From Chryseobacterium sp. UBA6632 (GTDB taxonomy: Bacteria; Bacteroidota; Bacteroidia; Flavobacteriales; Weeksellaceae), in NCBI GenBank assembly GCA_002455915.1, contig DKLU01000382.1, positions 1 through 6,016 of the forward strand: a stretch of 6,016 nt of DNA, read 5' to 3'. How positions within the stretch are numbered: position 1 is the first letter of the stretch; each line of letters opens with the position of its first letter. A model generated the notes under the pieces. It saw only the letters and a program-made list of their open reading frames with translations. It did not search any database and had not been told where the DNA came from. Both the position numbers and the translations under genes were made by a program. Positions 5,129 to 6,016 of the stretch are shown here, piece by piece.

Positions 5129-6016
5129 ATGAGAGAAGTTTATTTCATTAAACAAAATAAAGAAAAATGGTTGGGAATTGAACAGGTTATTCAAGGGAAA
5201 ATTAAAAAAAATCCTGATGACCTGTCTTCGTTGTATATTAATCTTGTCAACGATCTTGCCTTTGCCCAGACCTATTATCCGAAAAGTAATACTACGGTTT
5301 ACCTGAATCATTTATCTTCTCAGATTTTCCAGAAAATTTATAAAACCAAAAGGGTAGAGCAGAACAGGCTGCTTTATTTCTTCAAAACTGAAGTTCCGAT
5401 GTTGGTTTATGAATACAGAAGGTATTTGCTATATGCATTTTTGTTTTTCATTCTTTTTACCTGCATTGGTGTTCTTTCAGGGATTTATGATAAAGGTTTT
5501 GCCAATATTATTCTCGGCGAAGGTTATGTAAATGATACCATCGATAATATTAAAAAAGGAAATGCGGTTGGTGTTTACCAAAGCGGTTCAACTTGGGGAA
5601 GTACGATTGGGATTATTTTCAACAATATCGGAGTAGGCGCTAAACTTTATATTTACGGAGTTTTCGGTGGAGTTGGAACTTTATATGCTTTGCTTTCCAA
5701 TTCTGTGATGTTGGGATCTTTTCAGTATTTTTTCTATGATTACGGAGCTTTGAAAGATAGCGCAAGAGGAATTTGGCTTCACGGTGTTTTTGAAATTTTC
5801 GCGATGGTGGTAGAAGCCATGTGCGGATTAATTTTAGGAGCTTCTATTTTGTTTCCAAGAACCTATTCAAGGTTTGAGTCTTTTAAAAACGGATTCAAAA
5901 ATTCATTCAAAATATTTTTAAGTACCATTCCATTTACAATCTGTGCAGGAATTATAGAAGGTTATGTCACCAGACATGCCTTAAAAATGCCTTTAATTCT
6001 AAATTTAATAATCATC
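5129..6016 (+). CDS. Stage II sporulation protein M homologue (SpoIIM/DUF95), partial at window edge
   Basis: The frame opens at ATG 5129 and runs without a stop to the window end: 296 codons, 3' end missing. Residues 1-90 are a soluble helical N-terminus ending in NRLLYFFKTEVP (79-90), the characteristic run before the membrane domain. Hydrophobic segments lie near 98-117, 172-196, 218-243 and 262-280. The family features NSVMLGSFQYFF (191-202) and HGVFEIFAMVVEAMCGLILG (218-237) are clear. In Bacillus, SpoIIM works with SpoIID and SpoIIP in engulfment, but this organism group does not sporulate. The homologue here is a general envelope membrane protein of unknown role, usually next to RDD, DUF4129 and MoxR/DUF58 genes in this phylum. 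It is divergent from the RDD gene with 27 bp between start codons. A weak promoter-like pair is TTTG (5092-5095) and TATTTTAG (5111-5118), with a short 15-base spacer. The family full length is about 320-330 residues, so only a short tail should be missing. Confidence 0.9.
   Translation, partial: MREVYFIKQNKEKWLGIEQVIQGKIKKNPDDLSSLYINLVNDLAFAQTYYPKSNTTVYLNHLSSQIFQKIYKTKRVEQNRLLYFFKTEVPMLVYEYRRYLLYAFLFFILFTCIGVLSGIYDKGFANIILGEGYVNDTIDNIKKGNAVGVYQSGSTWGSTIGIIFNNIGVGAKLYIYGVFGGVGTLYALLSNSVMLGSFQYFFYDYGALKDSARGIWLHGVFEIFAMVVEAMCGLILGASILFPRTYSRFESFKNGFKNSFKIFLSTIPFTICAGIIEGYVTRHALKMPLILNLIII

Noticed and set aside
5102..5311. N-terminal extension of the RDD protein by 70 residues
   Set aside because: It is the reverse strand of the well-supported SpoIIM coding start; the MSQIAINTSQ start at 5101 directly precedes the RDD domain.

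Overview
The window looks like a chromosomal segment from a flavobacterium of the Bacteroidota, most like Chryseobacterium and relatives. The support is the AT-rich base composition, A-rich translation starts without Shine-Dalgarno sequences, -7 boxes close to TAnnTTTG, a YebC protein that starts MGRAFEYRKA (the Bacteroidota form), and an RDD protein divergent from a SpoIIM homologue. The genus is inferred from protein style, not from a search.

Layout, left to right. (1) 22-927, minus strand: a membrane protein with C-terminal Sel1 repeats. It is more AT-rich than its neighbours and may have lost its 5' part. (2) 1010-1044: a strong rho-independent terminator pointing rightwards with no rightward gene before it, followed at once by a perfect -7 box and yebC (1086-1826). 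(3) 1827-2104: a gene-free stretch with two long inverted repeats. One follows yebC; the other lies in the probable leader of the next gene. (4) 2105-3900: a translationally coupled pair, an LpxH-like metallophosphoesterase and a GT-B glycosyltransferase of the MJ1255/VC2487 type. (5) 3889-4179, minus strand: a small NATD1-type GNAT protein whose end overlaps the glycosyltransferase end by 12 bp. Its promoter region carries a perfect FNR-type palindrome. (6) 4349-5101, minus strand: an RDD-family membrane protein. (7) 5129 to the right edge, plus strand: a SpoIIM/DUF95 membrane protein, cut by the window edge.

How the genes fit together: the phosphoesterase and glycosyltransferase probably act on one envelope glycolipid or lipid-linked intermediate. 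The RDD/SpoIIM pair shares 27 bp between start codons and in this phylum usually borders a MoxR/DUF58/DUF4129 membrane cluster, which would lie to the right of the window. YebC is a housekeeping regulator or translation factor. I saw no CRISPR array, tRNA, rRNA, transposase or phage gene. The best leads are the FNR-like site at the GNAT gene, the hairpin leader before the phosphoesterase gene, the orphan terminator beside the possibly truncated Sel1 gene, and the uncharacterised phosphoesterase/glycosyltransferase pair. I found no clear new defence or mobile system.
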